Below are positions 29,621 through 32,944 of a DNA stretch of 32,944 bases, piece by piece (positions within the stretch are counted from its first letter, which is position 1; every line of letters starts with the position of its first letter). The notes beneath the pieces are model-generated. The model made no database searches. It had not been told where the DNA came from and worked only from the letters and a program-made list of their open reading frames with translations. Position numbers and translations under genes: made by a program. The stretch is taken from the NCBI GenBank assembly GCA_045105115.1, contig JBGCDE010000125.1:1-32944 (forward strand), in the 5' to 3' direction. Origin of the DNA: JAUIET01 sp045105115. Lineage in GTDB: Bacteria; Pseudomonadota; Gammaproteobacteria; Pseudomonadales; JAUIET01.

Positions 29621-31288
29621 ATGGATTTATTCAATAATATTCTTCTCACCCTGGACGGCCTTCTTGGCGGCGCATTCTGGTTTCCTTATCTGCTGCTGGG
29701 TACGGGATTGTTTTTCACGATTTACCTCGGCGTGCCACAGGTTCGATATTTCGGACGTGCCTGGCGCGTGCTGCGAGGCGACAAAGATGCGAAAGGCGCA
29801 GAAGGTGATACCAGTCATTACCAGGCGTTAACGACAGCTCTGTCCGGAACTGTGGGAACAGGCAACATCGGTGGTGTGGGCCTGGCGATTTTTTTGGGTG
29901 GGCCCGCCGCACTATTCTGGATGTGGGCAACCGCTTTCTTTGGTATGACCACCAAATTCGTCGAAGTCTCGCTATCACATAAATACCGCGAGAAAACTGC
30001 GGACGGCACAATGGCGGGCGGACCAATGTATTTTATGGACAAAGGTCTTGGCTTCAAGCCCGTCGCCGTCTTATTTGCGCTGGCAACGGTGCTCAGTTCG
30101 TTTGGCTCCGGTAGCCTGCCGCAAATTAATAATATTGCACAGGCGATGAATGCTACTTTCGGCATAGACCCAATGGTCACGGGTGCTGTTGCGGCTGTCT
30201 GTCTGGCTCTGGTGATTATTGGTGGTATTCGAAGAATTGCAGTATTTACTGCAAGCATTGTTCCAACCATGGCGGTGTTGTATCTGATTGGAGCCTTAGG
30301 CGTCATTCTTGCCAATCTAGAGAACATCATTCCTTCATTCGCCGCCGTGTTTAAAGATGCGTTTACTGGCTCAGCGGCGACCGGTGGTTTTCTCGGCGCT
30401 ACCTTTGCCTATGTATTTAATCGTGGGGTTAACAGGGGCTTGTATTCTAATGAAGCTGGTCAAGGTTCAGCGCCGATTGCTCACGCGTCAGCTCGCACTA
30501 ACGAGCCGGTTTCTGAAGGTCTTGTATCGTTACTAGAGCCCTTCATAGACACCATTATCATTTGTACGATCACGGGTCTGGTTATTCTTTCGTCCGGCGT
30601 TTGGACGGAAAAATTTGAGAATACTTTTCAGCGTACTGACATGGTTATCCTGAAAGGCAGCTACGCGGAAAGCTCTGTTGAAGACCGCGATTCTTTGTTT
30701 CGCTATTTATCTGCGCTTGAGGAACACGGTGTTGAACCCTACACAGGTTCGGTCACCGTTCAAGACGGTCAGGTGCAAAGTGCAGATGTGAGCGTGATTC
30801 ATGCACGATCAATTGCTGAGAACGTGCGCTTCAAAGCCGTTGATCCTGCTACTGGCGAATTGGTGAATTACAGTGGTGAGCTACAACTCGATGACGGCAA
30901 GCTTGTCGATAGCAAAATTGTTGTAGAAGGGCGTTCGTTGATTCACTCTGCAGCGCTTACTACGGAAGCATTTACGCGCGGCTATTTTGGCGATTATGGT
31001 AAGTACATCGTTGCAATCGGTCTCATGTTGTTTGCTTTCTCTACGTCTGTTTCCTGGTCGTATTATGGGGATCGAGCAATCACCTACCTGGTAGGGCAAC
31101 GTGGTGTGTTGCCTTATCGCATAGTCTTTGTGATTGCGTTTTTCTTTGCTGCGTTCTCTGACACCAGCTTAATCTGGAACATCGCAACCGTGACTGTGGT
31201 GTTGATGACTATTCCTAACGTTATTTGTATTTTATTGATGCGTAAGGAAGTCAAAGAAATGGTTGATTCCTATATTGAGAGGCATTAA
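29621..31288 (+). CDS. AGCS-family sodium:alanine/glycine symporter with a large insertion
   Basis: 555 residues from the ATG at 29621; a GTG at 29600 would add seven. The AGCS signature is clear: GTVGTGNIGGVGLAIFLGGPAA near the N-terminus (quoted in parts: GTGNIGGVGLAIFLGG), KFVEVSLSHKYRE, GGPMYFMDKGLG, SNEAGQGSAPIAHASA and WSYYGDRAITYL. The protein imports alanine or glycine with Na+ through about ten or eleven membrane helices. Between VILSSGVWTEKF and TTEAFTRGYFG there is a polar stretch of roughly 100 residues (about 30620-30950) absent from ordinary family members. The pdxH gene follows without a gap; alanine supply and PLP metabolism are a reasonable but unproven link. Confidence 0.93.
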   Translation: MDLFNNILLTLDGLLGGAFWFPYLLLGTGLFFTIYLGVPQVRYFGRAWRVLRGDKDAKGAEGDTSHYQALTTALSGTVGTGNIGGVGLAIFLGGPAALFWMWATAFFGMTTKFVEVSLSHKYREKTADGTMAGGPMYFMDKGLGFKPVAVLFALATVLSSFGSGSLPQINNIAQAMNATFGIDPMVTGAVAAVCLALVIIGGIRRIAVFTASIVPTMAVLYLIGALGVILANLENIIPSFAAVFKDAFTGSAATGGFLGATFAYVFNRGVNRGLYSNEAGQGSAPIAHASARTNEPVSEGLVSLLEPFIDTIIICTITGLVILSSGVWTEKFENTFQRTDMVILKGSYAESSVEDRDSLFRYLSALEEHGVEPYTGSVTVQDGQVQSADVSVIHARSIAENVRFKAVDPATGELVNYSGELQLDDGKLVDSKIVVEGRSLIHSAALTTEAFTRGYFGDYGKYIVAIGLMLFAFSTSVSWSYYGDRAITYLVGQRGVLPYRIVFVIAFFFAAFSDTSLIWNIATVTVVLMTIPNVICILLMRKEVKEMVDSYIERH

Positions 31289-31945
31289 GTGACCAGGGAA
31301 AACAATGAAGTGGATTTGCGCGAAGTACGCCGCGAGTACAAAGGAGAGTCGTTAAGAAAGCGTGAGATGAGCGACGAACCCATCAGTGAATTCGCGGTCT
31401 GGCTAGAACTTGCCGCTGAGTATCACCCACTGGATTCAACGGCAATGGTGTTGGCAACGGCAACGCTAGATGGCGCGCCTTCCATGCGCACAGTATTGCT
31501 TAAGCACTATGATCAGCAGGGTTTCTGTTGGTATACAAATTCAGCTAGCGAAAAAGGCAGCCAACTAGCAAGCAATCCGAAGGCCGCATTGCAGTTTTAT
31601 TGGTCGGCCATGAGTCGCCAGATTCGGGTATCGGGTACTGTTACCCAATTGCCAAGGGAAATGGCCGAGAACTACTTCTACTCACGACCTGAGGGGGCTC
31701 GGTTTTCGGCCGCAGCATCTCGGCAAAGTACGGTGGTTCAACATCGAGAAGAACTGGAAACGATTGTTGAGAAGCTGCACGAACAACACAGTGATGGCAA
31801 TGTATTGTGCCCGGACGATTGGTCCGGCTATCGCTTGCTACCAGAAAAAATTGAATTCTGGCAGGGACGAGAAAACCGCCTGCATGATCGCATTGTTTAT
31901 CAGCGCGATGGAAATGGCTGGGCTAAGCAGCGCTTAGCCCCTTAG
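31289..31945 (+). CDS. pdxH: Pyridoxamine 5'-phosphate oxidase
   Basis: 218 residues with a GTG start right after the symporter stop and a GAGAGG ribosome site. Family motifs are all present: SMRTVLLKHYDQQGFCWYTN, SEKGSQLASNPKAALQFYW, RQIRVSGTV, NYFYSRP, ASRQS and the C-terminal EFWQGRENRLHDRIVY. The enzyme uses FMN and O2 to convert PNP or PMP to pyridoxal phosphate in the cytoplasm. Length and motifs match standard PdxH. The last codons form half of a strong inverted repeat. Confidence 0.97.
   Translation: MTRENNEVDLREVRREYKGESLRKREMSDEPISEFAVWLELAAEYHPLDSTAMVLATATLDGAPSMRTVLLKHYDQQGFCWYTNSASEKGSQLASNPKAALQFYWSAMSRQIRVSGTVTQLPREMAENYFYSRPEGARFSAAASRQSTVVQHREELETIVEKLHEQHSDGNVLCPDDWSGYRLLPEKIEFWQGRENRLHDRIVYQRDGNGWAKQRLAP
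31920..31940. terminator. Perfect 9-bp inverted repeat at the pdxH end, between convergent genes
   Basis: GGGCTAAGC (31920-31928) pairs with GCTTAGCCC (31932-31940) across a 3-base loop. It lies in the last codons of pdxH, just before its TAG (31943-31945), and 43 bases beyond the 3' end of the convergent oxidoreductase gene. No T-run follows on either strand, so it is a possible terminator or RNA-end hairpin rather than a standard intrinsic terminator. Confidence 0.4.
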
Positions 31946-31982
31946 CCAGTTCTGGCCAGGAAATGCTACTACCGGACAAGCA

Positions 31983-32897
31983 CTAGCTTATTTCAGCCGC
32001 GAGAAATTCCATAGTGCGGGCGTGTTCCTGATTTCCAAGATCAATAAGTGCCGCATTGAAATCAGTCACGCCGGCGTCTTTAAGACTTTGCAATTGCTGT
32101 CTGATCGCGGCTTCATCGCCAAGTATCGCCACGTCTGCGGGGCCTGCAGCACCTTCTTTATCTAGCATCGCCCGGTAGGAGGGTAATTCGCCATACATTT
32201 TAAGCTGTTCGCCTATTTTGGCTTTTGCGCCATCTATATCTGAGGTGAGTGCAATGGGTAGCCCACACACTACTCTGGGCTGCGGTTTGCCTGCCTGGTC
32301 GGCGGCTGCATTAATACTGGGCGCAATATGCTCGGCAATTGTTTTGCTGCCGGTCATCCAGGTGATCGTACCATCGGCCATTGTGCCAGCAAGTTTCAAC
32401 ATGGCAGGTCCGAGGGCCGCAACTATTAATGGCACATTTTTAGCGCCATCGACTCTTATCCCGACATGGGCGGTGTACTGCTCGCCGGCAAAGCTGGCTG
32501 ATTCACAGCGTAATAACGGGGCAAGAATCGACAAGTACTCGCGCATGTGTTTTGCCGGCTTGTCATAAGACATGCCCAGCATGTCTTCAATGACCAGTTT
32601 ATGCGACAAGCCAATACCCAGTGAAAAACGATTGTTGCTGGCCGCCGCCGCTGTCATTGCTTGTTGGGCGATCGCTGTGGGGTGACGAGGGTAGGTAGGA
32701 ACAACAGCGGTTCCCAGTTCGATGCGCTCTGTTTCCCAGCCAGCTATCGACAGCGTGTTGATCGCGTCGGGGCCAAAAATATTCGCCATCCAGACTGAGT
32801 CGAAGCCCATGTTCTCAGCATTTTTAGTGAATTCCACGAGATCGGCTATGCCGTTTCCAAAGGCGCTGGTTGCACCTGCCATTATGCCAACTTTCAT
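31983..32897 (-). CDS. LLM-class flavin-dependent (F420-like) oxidoreductase
   Basis: 304 residues from the ATG at 32897, which has GAAGAGAT in front; a TTG at 32903 is too close to that site. It is a TIM-barrel luciferase-like protein. It begins MKVGIMAGATSAFGNGI and has VWMANIFGPD, IELGTAVVPTYPRHP, RFSLGIGLSHK and a late AALGPAMLKLAG, matching the subgroup often annotated as F420-dependent. Whether this organism makes F420 cannot be told here; FMN use is possible. Convergent with pdxH. The substrate is unknown. Confidence 0.9.
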   Translation of the reverse strand: MKVGIMAGATSAFGNGIADLVEFTKNAENMGFDSVWMANIFGPDAINTLSIAGWETERIELGTAVVPTYPRHPTAIAQQAMTAAAASNNRFSLGIGLSHKLVIEDMLGMSYDKPAKHMREYLSILAPLLRCESASFAGEQYTAHVGIRVDGAKNVPLIVAALGPAMLKLAGTMADGTITWMTGSKTIAEHIAPSINAAADQAGKPQPRVVCGLPIALTSDIDGAKAKIGEQLKMYGELPSYRAMLDKEGAAGPADVAILGDEAAIRQQLQSLKDAGVTDFNAALIDLGNQEHARTMEFLAAEIS

Positions 32898-32944
32898 AGT
32901 CAAATCTCTTCATCGGACGGTAGCTATTGACATCCATTGTGCCA

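Overview
The window reads as chromosomal DNA of a Gram-negative, probably marine gammaproteobacterium. By eye the base composition is balanced, slightly under half G+C. The evidence is outer-membrane beta-barrels, lipoproteins with clear lipoboxes, a GlyGly-CTERM-type sorting tail, a TolQ/TolR/TonB-like set, ornithine-lipid-type acyltransferases and a 7TM-DISM histidine kinase. I cannot name a genus. There is no rRNA, tRNA, CRISPR array, transposase or phage gene. Genes are packed tightly, with many ATGA, GTGA and TAATG overlaps, and no gene-free stretch exceeds about 300 bases.

Region 1 (1-14393) is the most unusual part and is built almost entirely of exported and envelope proteins on the + strand. 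It starts with the end of one outer-membrane barrel and a second complete barrel. These are followed by a TlpA thioredoxin, a small Gly/Cys-tailed lipoprotein (DUF4266-like), a DUF3570-like barrel and a periplasmic ApbE flavin transferase. After a 205-base gap comes a second operon. It encodes an SH3-like exported protein, a third barrel that is a paralogue of the second, an exported protein of unknown function, two large TPR proteins, a TPR lipoprotein and a small exported protein. It ends with a TolQ-like channel, two TolR/ExbD-like proteins and a TonB-like protein with an AgmX/PglI-type C-terminal domain. Together these could form a proton-driven machine spanning inner membrane, periplasm and outer membrane. 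It resembles the core of the Myxococcus Agl-Glt motility machinery, but no cytoplasmic motility regulators (MglA, AglZ, FHA proteins) are present.

Region 2 (14485-19812) is metabolic. It holds a Nudix hydrolase coupled to a PaaI-like thioesterase, an oppositely oriented EthD-domain protein, and an operon of two different acyl-CoA dehydrogenase subunits, a rubredoxin and an SDR. The overlaps suggest a dedicated acyl-CoA oxidation unit, perhaps for a steroid-like or branched substrate, with rubredoxin as a possible electron carrier.

Region 3 (19841-25788) holds a 7TM-DISM sensor kinase without a receiver, divergent from a secreted M12-type metalloprotease. That ORF runs without a stop through its GlyGly-CTERM tail into a complete lipoprotein (DUF6174-like). 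A lipoprotein M28 peptidase lies convergent to it.

Region 4 (25752-32944) has a sulfotransferase, then a divergent operon of a DinB-like protein, an OlsB-like N-acyltransferase and an OlsA/PlsC-like acyltransferase, which points to ornithine-lipid synthesis. It continues with an AGCS alanine/glycine symporter carrying a large insertion, pdxH, and a convergent LLM-class flavin oxidoreductase at the edge.
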